Assembly (NCBI GenBank): GCA_007134485.1
Contig: SLKT01000015.1
Span: forward strand, 1-33,019
Origin: Wenzhouxiangella sp.
Lineage (GTDB): Bacteria > Pseudomonadota > Gammaproteobacteria > Xanthomonadales > Wenzhouxiangellaceae
Direction: 5' to 3'
Length of the DNA stretch: 33,019 nt
The notes under the pieces were generated by a model, which was not told the origin of the DNA, searched no databases, and saw nothing but the letters and a program-made list of their open reading frames with translations. A program made the translations under genes and the position numbers. This document shows, piece after piece, positions 17,963-25,404 of the stretch (the stretch's first letter is position 1; every line of letters begins with the position of its first letter).

Positions 17963-20900
17963 ATGGCCTGTTGTGGCGATGATCCAGGGCTTGCAGATGG
18001 ATGCCGGATACCGGATAGAGCTGGTCTGTTCACCCTATCGAGCCTGGTGACAACGACGCCGGCGTGGTCTGCGGAGTCCGCGACCTCGGCCTCGGTCATT
18101 CATACCCCGCTCGTTGTCGCCGTCCTGGGGCTGCTGGCCCTGATCTTGCTCTGCGCGGCACTTCTTCTGTGGCGTTTGCTCTCTCGTGCACGGCGACAAA
18201 CCCAACGCATTCAGGAGCGGCTCGCGCAGTACAAAAACATGGCCGGCAATCTTCCGATCGGCTTGCACGAGGTGGTCGATGACATTGATGCCGGCCCCAT
18301 GTTTGTTTATATCAACGACCGTGCGCTGGAGTTGATGGGCGTCTCGCGCCTCGAGGCCGAGAATGATCTCTACACCGCGTTCTCCAACGTGCACCCGGAC
18401 GATCGCGAGCGGGTCATGCAGACGCATGAATCGGCGCGCAAGAAAAATATCCCCTTGATGATCGAGGCGCGCTTCATCGTCGAGGGTCGTCAGCGCTGGC
18501 TCAGGATCGAGTCCTGGCCGCGCGAAGTCAACGGTCATCTATCGTGGCCTGGTTGCACCACTGACGTGACGGATCGACGCGAGGCCGAACTACAGTTCCG
18601 CGTACTGTTCGAACAAAGCCCGTTGGCAATCATCTTGCACGATCCGGAAACCGGGGCATTGCTCGACGCCAATCGCGCGGCCTGGGAGTCGTATGGATTG
18701 AACTCCTTCGAAGAATTGCGCCAGCGGAACATGTGGTCGGATCCACCTTATTCCGAAACCGATGCGCTCGCCTTGATTCGTCAGGCCGCCGAAGGGCGTG
18801 CCCAGCGCTTCGAGTGGTGCAGCGTGGATGTCCATGGACAGCCATTCTGGGAACTGGTCAGCCTGATGCCGGTGACCATCGACGGACGCCTGAGAGTATT
18901 TTCTTCAGCGGTGGATATTTCCGAGCTGCGCGCCTCTCAACAGAGACTGGCCGAACGCGAGAGCCTGTTGAGCGCCATGTCCGAGCTTGCCACCGTGGGC
19001 GGCTGGTCAGTGGATTTGCAAAGCGGAGAGCTGACATGGACCAAGCAAACGTATCGACTGCACGAGGTGCCGGTGGATACCAATCTGTCGGTGACCGATG
19101 CGCTGGCGTTTTATCCACCTGAAGACCGATCATTGCTTGAGCGGGCCCTCGCGCGTGCCCGGACGCAGGGCGAGCCTTGGGATCTGACCCTTTCGATAAC
19201 GACCGCCAACGGTCAGCAACGCCTGACCCGTTCGATTTGCCGACCGGTCAAACAGGATGGAAAGGCAGTCCAGCTGGTCGGTGCTGTCCAGGACGTCACC
19301 GATTTGGTAGAGGCGGAACGTCGCTTCCGCGCCATCTTCGAACAATCACCGGTCATGACCCTGATCCACGATGCCGAAACCGGCGAAATACTTGACGCCA
19401 ACCAGCAGGCCTGGTTGGGCTGGGGGTATGCGTCGATGGAAGACCTTCAGGCAGCCAAGCCACACACTCTGATAGGGCCTGAATACGGTGAAGAGCAGGC
19501 GCTGGAGAGAGTACGCCAGGCGGCCCAGCGCAGCCGTGACCGTTTCGAGTGGTGTTCACGGCACGCCGATGGTCACGTCATGTGGCATGACGTAACGCTG
19601 ACGGCAATTCAACTCAGCGGACGTGCCTGCGTGCTGGCTGTGTGCCTGGATATCACCGAACGCCGCGCCTCGGAAGAGCGCCTGCGCGAGAGCGAGGCAC
19701 GGTTCCGCCGCATTCTGCAAGACGTGGACGGAGTGTCGGTGCAAGGATACGACGCTAATGGCCAGGTTCGCTACTGGAATCGTGCATCGGAAGAATTGTA
19801 TGGCTATTCAGCGGCCGAAGCCATTGGCAGCAACTTGCTCGACCTGATCATCCCTCCGGAAATGCGTGACGACATGCGCGAGAACCTTGAGCGCATGCTC
19901 GAAGGCAAGGGCATCGAAAACGGCGAACTGGAGTTGATGCGCAAGGACGGCAGTCGGGTTCCGGTCTACTCCAGTCATACCGTGCTGCGCCGGCCTGATG
20001 GCGAGCCCGAGTTGTTTTGTGTTGATATCGACTTGAGCGAGCGCAAGGCGCACGAGGACGCGCTGGTTCGCATGGCCAACTATGACGCCCTGACCGGCCT
20101 GCCGAATCGGCGGTTGATGGGGGTACTGCTGGAACAGATGATGATTCGGGTTCGGCGCTCGCAAAGTTCGTTTGCATTGTGCTATCTCGATCTCGATGAC
20201 TTCAAGCCCATCAATGACGCCGTGGGCCATGAGGTCGGCGACAGCGTGCTGATCGAGGTTGCACGGCGTCTGCGCCGGTTGGTTCGTGGTAGTGACCTGG
20301 TCGCTCGTCTCGGTGGCGATGAATTCGTGTTGGCGCTGGACAGCATCGGCGATGGCCCGGCGCTTGAGAAAAGGCTTCGCTTCATCCTTGACGGTATCTC
20401 ACGTCCGATCGAACTGGATGGACGCCGCTTTCAGGTGCGCGGGAGCCTTGGCGTCACCCTTTACCCGCAAGACGACGCCGATCCGGACACCCTGCTTCGC
20501 CACGCTGATCAGGCCATGTATCGGGCCAAGGCTTCGGGGCGCAATCAGTTCAGCCTGTTTGACACGGAAATCGAGGCACGGGTCAGTGAGCAGCGGGAGC
20601 GATTGCGCGAAATTGAAAAAGGCCTGGACCAGGGTCAGTTCCGGCTGTATTTCCAGCCCAAGATCAGGATGGCCAGCGGCCAGGTGGAGGGCTTCGAAGG
20701 CCTGGTGCGATGGCAGCACCCCGAGTCCGGTGTGCTGGAGCCGGGCCGTTTTTTGCCGGTGCTGGATCGCACCGAGCTGGAATCGCGATTCGGCGACCAT
20801 GTGATCGAACAAGCCCTGCAGCAGCTTCAGCAGTGGCTGCAGGACGGTCTGGATCTGAGCTTGAGCGTCAACATCTCCGGCCCCCATCTCTTGAGCGAGG

Positions 20901-21361
20901 ACTTTGTCGACAGGCTGCAGGGCTTGCTCCGTCGATATCCGGACGTGCCGCCCGCGCGCCTGGAACTGGAGATCGTCGAAAATGCCGCGGTCACCGATCT
21001 GGAGCGAGCCGTTGCCGTCTTGCTGGCGGTCCGCAAACTGGGACTTCAGATCTCACTGGACGATTTTGGCACCGGCTATTCCTCGCTCAGCCACCTGCGC
21101 AGCCTGCCGGTCGATGAAGTCAAGATCGACCAGAGCTTTGTACGCGATATGCTGACCGACCTCAATGACTACAATATCGTGCGCAGCGTGATCGGACTGG
21201 CCGACGCCTTCGGCATGCGGGTGGTGGCAGAAGGCGTGGAAACACCAGAACATGCCGATGCGCTGCGAAACCTGGGCTGCGAGATCATGCAGGGCTACAC
21301 CTTCGCCCGCCCGATGCCGGCCGAAGAGGTCGTGGACTGGCTGTCCGATCAGTCCACGTAG
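17963..21361 (+). CDS. Membrane GGDEF/EAL cyclic-di-GMP protein with five PAS domains
   Basis: The protein has 1132 residues and is predicted to make and/or break cyclic di-GMP. A transmembrane helix lies at about 49-72 (LVVAVLGLLALILLCAALLLW). Five PAS domains follow at about 95-208, 212-322, 335-447, 455-566 and 580-693. PAS2 and PAS4 share FEQSP, HDxETGxxLDAN, RQAA and RFEWCS, so they look like an internal duplication. The GGDEF domain is intact at 784-788 with a product-inhibition I-site RGSD at 775-778. In the EAL domain the signature is EGL (912-914), but ExLxR, SVNIS, ELEIVEN, DDFGTGYSSL, KIDQSF and VAEGVET remain, so phosphodiesterase activity is plausible. The input signals are unknown. 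It ends 15 nt from the convergent response-regulator gene. Confidence 0.95.
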   Translation: MACCGDDPGLADGCRIPDRAGLFTLSSLVTTTPAWSAESATSASVIHTPLVVAVLGLLALILLCAALLLWRLLSRARRQTQRIQERLAQYKNMAGNLPIGLHEVVDDIDAGPMFVYINDRALELMGVSRLEAENDLYTAFSNVHPDDRERVMQTHESARKKNIPLMIEARFIVEGRQRWLRIESWPREVNGHLSWPGCTTDVTDRREAELQFRVLFEQSPLAIILHDPETGALLDANRAAWESYGLNSFEELRQRNMWSDPPYSETDALALIRQAAEGRAQRFEWCSVDVHGQPFWELVSLMPVTIDGRLRVFSSAVDISELRASQQRLAERESLLSAMSELATVGGWSVDLQSGELTWTKQTYRLHEVPVDTNLSVTDALAFYPPEDRSLLERALARARTQGEPWDLTLSITTANGQQRLTRSICRPVKQDGKAVQLVGAVQDVTDLVEAERRFRAIFEQSPVMTLIHDAETGEILDANQQAWLGWGYASMEDLQAAKPHTLIGPEYGEEQALERVRQAAQRSRDRFEWCSRHADGHVMWHDVTLTAIQLSGRACVLAVCLDITERRASEERLRESEARFRRILQDVDGVSVQGYDANGQVRYWNRASEELYGYSAAEAIGSNLLDLIIPPEMRDDMRENLERMLEGKGIENGELELMRKDGSRVPVYSSHTVLRRPDGEPELFCVDIDLSERKAHEDALVRMANYDALTGLPNRRLMGVLLEQMMIRVRRSQSSFALCYLDLDDFKPINDAVGHEVGDSVLIEVARRLRRLVRGSDLVARLGGDEFVLALDSIGDGPALEKRLRFILDGISRPIELDGRRFQVRGSLGVTLYPQDDADPDTLLRHADQAMYRAKASGRNQFSLFDTEIEARVSEQRERLREIEKGLDQGQFRLYFQPKIRMASGQVEGFEGLVRWQHPESGVLEPGRFLPVLDRTELESRFGDHVIEQALQQLQQWLQDGLDLSLSVNISGPHLLSEDFVDRLQGLLRRYPDVPPARLELEIVENAAVTDLERAVAVLLAVRKLGLQISLDDFGTGYSSLSHLRSLPVDEVKIDQSFVRDMLTDLNDYNIVRSVIGLADAFGMRVVAEGVETPEHADALRNLGCEIMQGYTFARPMPAEEVVDWLSDQST

Positions 21362-21376
21362 GTGCAGGGTTATTCA

Positions 21377-22759
21377 CTAAGTTTCTTCAAGCCAGCGATA
21401 CAATGTGCGCCGGCCGACGCCGAGCAGGGCGGCGGCACGGCGCTTGTTGCCGTTGACCCGTTCAAGGACGTAGTTGACATAGCGACGCCTGAGCTCATCG
21501 AGGCTGGGCAGCATGTCCCCTTCAAGCAACTCGGCGGGAAAGGCCGCAGCTTGCGCTCCGGGCGCGGCCTGGCTGGCGGGAGCCTTGCGTATCCGTTCCG
21601 GCAGGTGTTCCGGTCCGATTTCCTCGCTCTCGCAAAAGGTGACCGCCCGCTCCATGGCATTTTTCAATTCACGGACATTGCCCGGCCAGGGATAGGCATG
21701 CATGGCCGCCTGGGCCTTCTCCGAGAGCCGCCTGGCCGGACGATCCCGCGCGGCGGCAAAACGAGCCAGGAAACTCATTGACAACAGGTCCAGATCCTCG
21801 CGCCTTTCCCGCAGGGGCGGCACTTCGAGCTGGAACGCCTCGAGGCGATAGTACAGATCCTCGCGAAATTCCCCGGCGCTCACTTTTTCGGTCAGATTGA
21901 TATTGGTGGCCGCAATCAGACGGACATCGACAACATGCTCTCGGTCAGCACCGACCGGGCGAATTCGACCGTCCTGCAAGGCGCGCAGCAACTTGGCTTG
22001 TAGCGGAGCCGGCATCTCGCCAATCTCATCGAGAAACAGGGTGCCGCCATCGGCCTCGCGAAACAGTCCGGCGCGCTCACGTTCTGCCCCGGAAAAAGCG
22101 CCCTCGGCGTGGCCGAAAAATTCACTCTCCAGCAACTCGGCCGGCACACCTGCACAGTTGACGGCCAGGAATGGTTTCTCGGCTCGCGGACTTTCGGCGT
22201 GAATAGCGCGTGCCACCAGGTCCTTGCCGGTCCCCGACTCGCCGCTGACCAGCACCGGGCCATCAGCGCGCGCGATCTGGGTGATGCGATCGAACAACAC
22301 GCGCATGGGCCGACTGCTGCCCTCGATATCATGAAATGCATCGCGCTTGAGCACCTTTCGGAAGCGTTGCACCTCGTCCTGGAGCTTGCGATTGGCCAGC
22401 AGTCGCTCGACACTCAAGGTGAAATGATCCATGTCCAGCGGCTTGGTCAGGAAATTATCAGCTCCGGCCTTGAGTGCGGCAACGGCCTTGTCGACGGTAC
22501 CAAAGGCGCTGATCATCAAGACCGCCGGGGCGGCATGTCGAGCGCGCACCTGTTCAAGCAACTGCAATCCGTCGACCCCGGGCAGTTGCAGGTCGCTGAC
22601 CACGACATCCGGTTCGAACTCGTCCATTGCCTTAATGGCCACCTCGGCACTGGAATGAGATTCAACCCGATGGCCCTCCGACTCCAGCTCTTCGACCAGC
22701 AGCTCTGCCAGGCTGTGGTCATCCTCGACCACCATGATCTTGTGTTTGACTTCACTCAT
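21377..22759 (-). CDS. NtrC-family sigma-54-dependent response regulator
   Basis: The protein has 460 residues from ATG 22759, which overlaps the kinase stop by 8 nt. The receiver domain carries the acidic pair Glu12/Asp13-Asp14, the phospho-acceptor Asp56 (VVSDLQLPG), Ser84 and Lys106 (TKPLD). The AAA+ domain has Walker A GESGTGKD, the sigma-54 contact loop as GAFSGA (a Thr-to-Ser variant), Walker B GGTLFLDEIGEM and YPWPGNVRELKN. It ends with a Fis-type helix-turn-helix (RAAALLGVGRRTLYRWLEE). It is cotranscribed with the kinase and divergent from the DUF4168 gene, whose sigma-54 promoter is the obvious target. The inverted repeat at 24202-24223 is a candidate binding site. The signal and the exact family name are not identifiable from sequence. 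Confidence 0.96.
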   Translation of the reverse strand: MSEVKHKIMVVEDDHSLAELLVEELESEGHRVESHSSAEVAIKAMDEFEPDVVVSDLQLPGVDGLQLLEQVRARHAAPAVLMISAFGTVDKAVAALKAGADNFLTKPLDMDHFTLSVERLLANRKLQDEVQRFRKVLKRDAFHDIEGSSRPMRVLFDRITQIARADGPVLVSGESGTGKDLVARAIHAESPRAEKPFLAVNCAGVPAELLESEFFGHAEGAFSGAERERAGLFREADGGTLFLDEIGEMPAPLQAKLLRALQDGRIRPVGADREHVVDVRLIAATNINLTEKVSAGEFREDLYYRLEAFQLEVPPLRERREDLDLLSMSFLARFAAARDRPARRLSEKAQAAMHAYPWPGNVRELKNAMERAVTFCESEEIGPEHLPERIRKAPASQAAPGAQAAAFPAELLEGDMLPSLDELRRRYVNYVLERVNGNKRRAAALLGVGRRTLYRWLEET

Positions 22760-24188
22760 GTTCAAGCACCAGGTCGAAACAGCCCCCGCCCAACTTGCCG
22801 CTGCGACTGACCCGGATCTCCGCTCCGTGCTCGTCAGCTACAGTGCGAACAATCGCCAACCCAAGCCCGGTACCCTGGCCATCTTCCCGGGAGCTGTGAA
22901 AAGGCTCAAAGATATGCTCATGCTGTTCATCCGGGACACCCGGACCATCGTCTTCTATGCGAATCACGACTTGGTCACATTCGGAAAATGCTGAAACCCT
23001 GACAGTCGTCTCGGCGGCCTGGATGGCGTTGCGTACCAAGTTGAGCACTGCATGTTCCAGGCGCACTTCGAATCCGGAAGCATGCAGGTTGTCATCGACC
23101 GGAATCAGGTCGAGTTTGATTCCGCGCGCCTCGGTCTGGGGAGACGTGGAGCTGGCGACCTGCTGCAGCAAGCGGCTGATCGAAACCTCGGAACGCTCGC
23201 GTTGATCGCTGCGCACAAACTCCATCAACTGGCGGATCAACTGCCGGGTTCGCAATACCTGACGACGCATGCGCTCCAGTCTTCGCCGACTGTCGTCATC
23301 GATGCCATTTCGCTGCAGCAGACGCCGTGCATCACCATCAATCACACTCAGAGGCGCGCCCAGTTCGTGGGCCACTCCGGAGGAGAATCGACCCAACGCC
23401 GCCAGACTCTCCTGCTCACGCAAACGTTCAGTCATCCTGATGTGCTCATGATGCTTTTCATCAAGCTCGTCACGCATGCTCTGGATGGCATCAAGCATGC
23501 GGTTCAGACCACGACCCAGGGCCGCCAATTCGTTGGGACCACTAACCTGGGCCCGGTGTGCCTGCTCACCGGATTCAACCCGGCCCATGCTGTCAAGCAA
23601 TCGATCCACGTGGCGAACCACCGCAAAACGATGACCAACCAGCAAGACCACGAACATCAGCAGCATTACCGCTGCAAATGCCCACCAACCGCGATCACGA
23701 ATCTCGCGCAGGCGCTGGGCAATCTCGCTTTCCTGACGAACGACCTGCAGCAACCCTTCGATCCGACCGGTTGGCGCGGTCAATGGCACGAAATACGAAA
23801 AGACTTCCTCACCGGCCAGTTCTGCATAACGCCCCAATTCCTCGCCCAGGGCCACCACTTCGGCGGCCTCGGCCTGCTCCTGCCAGCCGGGACGCGCCTC
23901 GCCCGCGGTGGCGACCCGGCGACCGCTGGCATCGTAGACATAAGCCCCATAGACACGCCCGATATCGAAAACCGCATCAAGAGATTCCTCGATGCGATCC
24001 ATGTCACGATCCAGCAAGGCCTGCTGCACGGGCACCCGCATCGCTCTGGCTACCAGCTCGATTTCCTTTTCCAGTCGATGCTCGACCAGATTTTCAACCG
24101 TATGGAAACTCACCCAGACCAGCAGGCTGGCCAGCAGGGTCAACGGCAGAAAGATTTGCAGAATCAATTGAATTCTAAGACTGTGCAT
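22752..24188 (-). CDS. Membrane sensor histidine kinase of the sigma-54 two-component system
   Basis: The protein has 478 residues from ATG 24188. TM1 is at about 9-28 and TM2 at about 168-187. Between them is a periplasmic sensor of about 140 residues (VARAMRVPVQQALLDRDMDRIEESLDAV...). A HAMP-like segment and a short coiled coil follow. The H-box is FSSGVAHELGAPLSVI with phospho-acceptor His274. The N-box is NLVRNAIQA, G1 is DDGPGVP, the F-box is IFEPFHSS and G2 is GTGLGLAIV. The layout resembles NtrB/ZraS-type kinases that feed sigma-54 regulators. No ribosome site is evident. The candidate promoter would put the transcript start at or next to the ATG, so leaderless translation is possible. 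Confidence 0.96.
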   Translation of the reverse strand: MHSLRIQLILQIFLPLTLLASLLVWVSFHTVENLVEHRLEKEIELVARAMRVPVQQALLDRDMDRIEESLDAVFDIGRVYGAYVYDASGRRVATAGEARPGWQEQAEAAEVVALGEELGRYAELAGEEVFSYFVPLTAPTGRIEGLLQVVRQESEIAQRLREIRDRGWWAFAAVMLLMFVVLLVGHRFAVVRHVDRLLDSMGRVESGEQAHRAQVSGPNELAALGRGLNRMLDAIQSMRDELDEKHHEHIRMTERLREQESLAALGRFSSGVAHELGAPLSVIDGDARRLLQRNGIDDDSRRRLERMRRQVLRTRQLIRQLMEFVRSDQRERSEVSISRLLQQVASSTSPQTEARGIKLDLIPVDDNLHASGFEVRLEHAVLNLVRNAIQAAETTVRVSAFSECDQVVIRIEDDGPGVPDEQHEHIFEPFHSSREDGQGTGLGLAIVRTVADEHGAEIRVSRSGKLGGGCFDLVLEHE

Positions 24189-24195
24189 GAGCCCT

Positions 24196-24224
24196 ATTCT
24201 ATGTCACATGCGCCATCCTGACAC
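24196..24224 (-). promoter_or_regulatory. Candidate promoter of the kinase-regulator operon, overlapped by the inverted repeat
   Basis: On the minus strand there is -35 GTGTCA (24224-24219, 4 of 6), a 17-bp spacer and -10 TAGAAT (24201-24196, 5 of 6). The predicted start is near 24189, next to ATG 24188. The inverted repeat 24202-24223 covers the spacer and most of the -35, so its ligand would be expected to repress this promoter. The match is only moderate. Confidence 0.4.
24202..24223. promoter_or_regulatory. Inverted repeat TGTCA-N12-TGACA, candidate enhancer (UAS) for the response regulator
   Basis: Two perfect 5-bp inverted half-sites are centred near 24212, about 103 bp upstream of the predicted sigma-54 start of the DUF4168 gene. 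That is the usual distance for NtrC-type upstream activator sites. It also overlaps the candidate kinase promoter. The half-sites are short, so the site is inferred from symmetry and position. Confidence 0.45.
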
Positions 24225-24257
24225 ACAATTCGTTCAAATCTCGCGAAGCACACGACT

Positions 24258-24270
24258 CAACTTATTGATT
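24258..24270 (-). promoter_or_regulatory. IHF binding site (perfect consensus)
   Basis: The minus strand reads AATCAATAAGTTG, a full match to the IHF consensus WATCAANNNNTTR. It lies between the candidate enhancer (24202-24223) and the sigma-54 promoter (24289-24305), centred about 52 bp upstream of the predicted start. IHF commonly bends DNA in this position at sigma-54 promoters. With even base use such a match is expected about once per 65 kb per strand, though the AT-rich gap raises that chance. Confidence 0.65.
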
Positions 24271-24288
24271 TTATTGGTTGTCGCCGCT

Positions 24289-24305
24289 TTGGCACGAAAC
24301 ATGCA
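24289..24305 (+). promoter_or_regulatory. Sigma-54 (RpoN) promoter of the DUF4168 gene
   Basis: TTGGCACGAAACATGCA matches the RpoN consensus TTGGCACG-N4-TTGCA with one mismatch, and keeps the invariant GG (24291-24292) and GC (24303-24304) separated by 10 nt. The predicted start is near 24316, giving a leader of about 38 nt to ATG 24354. It is divergent from a kinase-regulator pair whose regulator belongs to the sigma-54 activator family. Confidence 0.85.
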
Positions 24306-24353
24306 TTTATGTCTCTGCAAGTTTTACAATCATCACTCCAAGGAGGAGTACTC

Positions 24354-24728
24354 ATGAAAATTCGCAATATCTTCGCACTGATCGTATTTTCGTCTGCCCT
24401 GGTCTTCGGTGGCCAAGCCATGGCACAGGACTACCAGATGGAACAGCAGGAACCGCCGCAAACCGATGTCTCTGAGCAAGAGCTGCAGCAGTTCGCCGAA
24501 GCTCAGACTCAGATTTCGGAGATCCAGCAGGACTTCGCCGGCCGTCTGCAGGACGTGGAAGACCCGGAAAAGGCCCACGAACTTCAGGTCCAGGCCAACG
24601 AAGAAATGACCGAGGCGGTTGAAAGCGCTGGTCTGGATGTAGACTCGTTCAACGATATCGCCATGGCGATTCAGAACGATCCGGAATTGCAGCAGCGTTT
24701 GACCACCATGCTGCAAGACGGTCAGTAA
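24354..24728 (+). CDS. Small secreted DUF4168 family protein
   Basis: The protein has 124 residues from ATG 24354, with AAGGAGGAG (24340-24348) as a near-ideal ribosome site. The signal peptide is MKIRNIFALIVFSSALVFGG and ends QAMA, giving a mature protein of about 100 residues in the periplasm or outside. The mature part is Gln/Glu/Asp-rich and looks helical (ELQQFAEAQTQISEIQQDF, DVDSFNDIAMAIQNDPELQQRL), matching the DUF4168 pattern. It has no Cys and a single His after the signal peptide, so it is unlike the metal-binding ZraP. It is preceded by the sigma-54 promoter with IHF and enhancer sites, followed by a strong terminator, and is thus a single-gene unit probably controlled by the divergent kinase-regulator pair. 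The biochemical role is unknown. Confidence 0.9.
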   Translation: MKIRNIFALIVFSSALVFGGQAMAQDYQMEQQEPPQTDVSEQELQQFAEAQTQISEIQQDFAGRLQDVEDPEKAHELQVQANEEMTEAVESAGLDVDSFNDIAMAIQNDPELQQRLTTMLQDGQ

Positions 24729-24791
24729 AAGCATCTGACCTGGCCCGAGTCGCCTGCCCCGGCGGCTTCGGAGCCAACCCAAACCGGATGG

Positions 24792-24820
24792 CCGGGCCCG
24801 CTTGCGGGCCCGGTTTTTTT
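24792..24820 (+). terminator. Rho-independent terminator of the DUF4168 gene
   Basis: A perfect 10-bp stem (CCGGGCCCGC at 24792-24801 and GCGGGCCCGG at 24804-24813) has a TT loop and is followed by seven T (24814-24820). It is 64 nt after the stop at 24728 and 9 nt before the end of the convergent deaminase gene. The minus-strand side lacks a T run after the stem, so it mainly serves the plus strand. Confidence 0.92.
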
Positions 24821-24828
24821 ATTGCTGA

Positions 24829-25404
24829 TCAGGGACTGTAAATGGTCCGGCCATTGCGGGCGTATTGATTGAGCACCCGGGCGGCCTGCTCGCGTTGCAC
24901 GCTCCTAGTGACTGCGATCCCGCGGGCCGCCAGGCATTCGACCCAGCCCTCGGGGCGATCGCCTTCGTCGAACCCTGCAGCTTCGGCATCGGTCTTGGTT
25001 GCCCCGCACAGCACCGAGCGCACACCCGACCAGGGAATGGCGCCCAGGCACATGGCGCACGGCTCACACGAGGTGACCAGTTCCAATTCGCCTCGCCCTG
25101 CCCCGTCCAGATTCCAGGAGGCCAGCGCCTGCTGGGCCAGGCTCAGCGCCATGATTTCGGCATGGGCCGAAGAACAATTGGCCGGCTCGACCCGGTTGAC
25201 ACCCACGGCAATGACTTTCCCGGCCTCACGCTCGACCACCAGCGCCCCGAAAGGCCCGCCACTGTCATGAATCACGTTCTGGCGCGACAGGCTGATGGCC
25301 ACGGCCATGCGATCTTCGGGAGATTCCAGCATCTTGGGCAATTGCTCACAAAACAAACCGATCCAGGCCGGCAAATCCAGTCGCAGCGATTGCGGCAGCT
25401 TCAT
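24829..25404 (-). CDS. Nucleoside/guanine deaminase-like protein (cytidine deaminase superfamily)
   Basis: The protein has 191 residues from ATG 25404, which shares ATGA with the rlmB stop. The zinc-binding and catalytic motifs are SSAHAEIMAL (the Glu is the proton shuttle) and CEPCAMCLGAIPWSGV, which is a Cys-Glu-Pro-Cys-x-x-Cys arrangement. The sequence resembles GuaD-type guanine deaminases (CGATKTDAEAAGFDEG) as much as the tRNA adenosine deaminase TadA, so I call only the superfamily. It has about 35 residues before the core, longer than Bacillus GuaD. It is the third gene of the rnr-rlmB-deaminase operon and ends 9 nt from the convergent terminator. Confidence 0.88.
   Translation of the reverse strand: MKLPQSLRLDLPAWIGLFCEQLPKMLESPEDRMAVAISLSRQNVIHDSGGPFGALVVEREAGKVIAVGVNRVEPANCSSAHAEIMALSLAQQALASWNLDGAGRGELELVTSCEPCAMCLGAIPWSGVRSVLCGATKTDAEAAGFDEGDRPEGWVECLAARGIAVTRSVQREQAARVLNQYARNGRTIYSP

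Noticed and set aside
21377-22759. GAFSGA in the response regulator as a loss-of-function mark
   Set aside because: Thr-to-Ser in GAFTGA is conservative and occurs in sigma-54 activators. All other AAA+ motifs are intact.
23052-24221. 389-codon plus-strand open frame opposite the histidine kinase
   Set aside because: It lies antisense to a kinase with every catalytic box present. Its end crosses the regulatory region and it has no ribosome site.
24254-24283. Second loose inverted repeat (CGAC...GTCG) around the IHF site as another activator site
   Set aside because: The arms match over only about four bases once the AT-rich centre is excluded, and the position is too close to the sigma-54 promoter.
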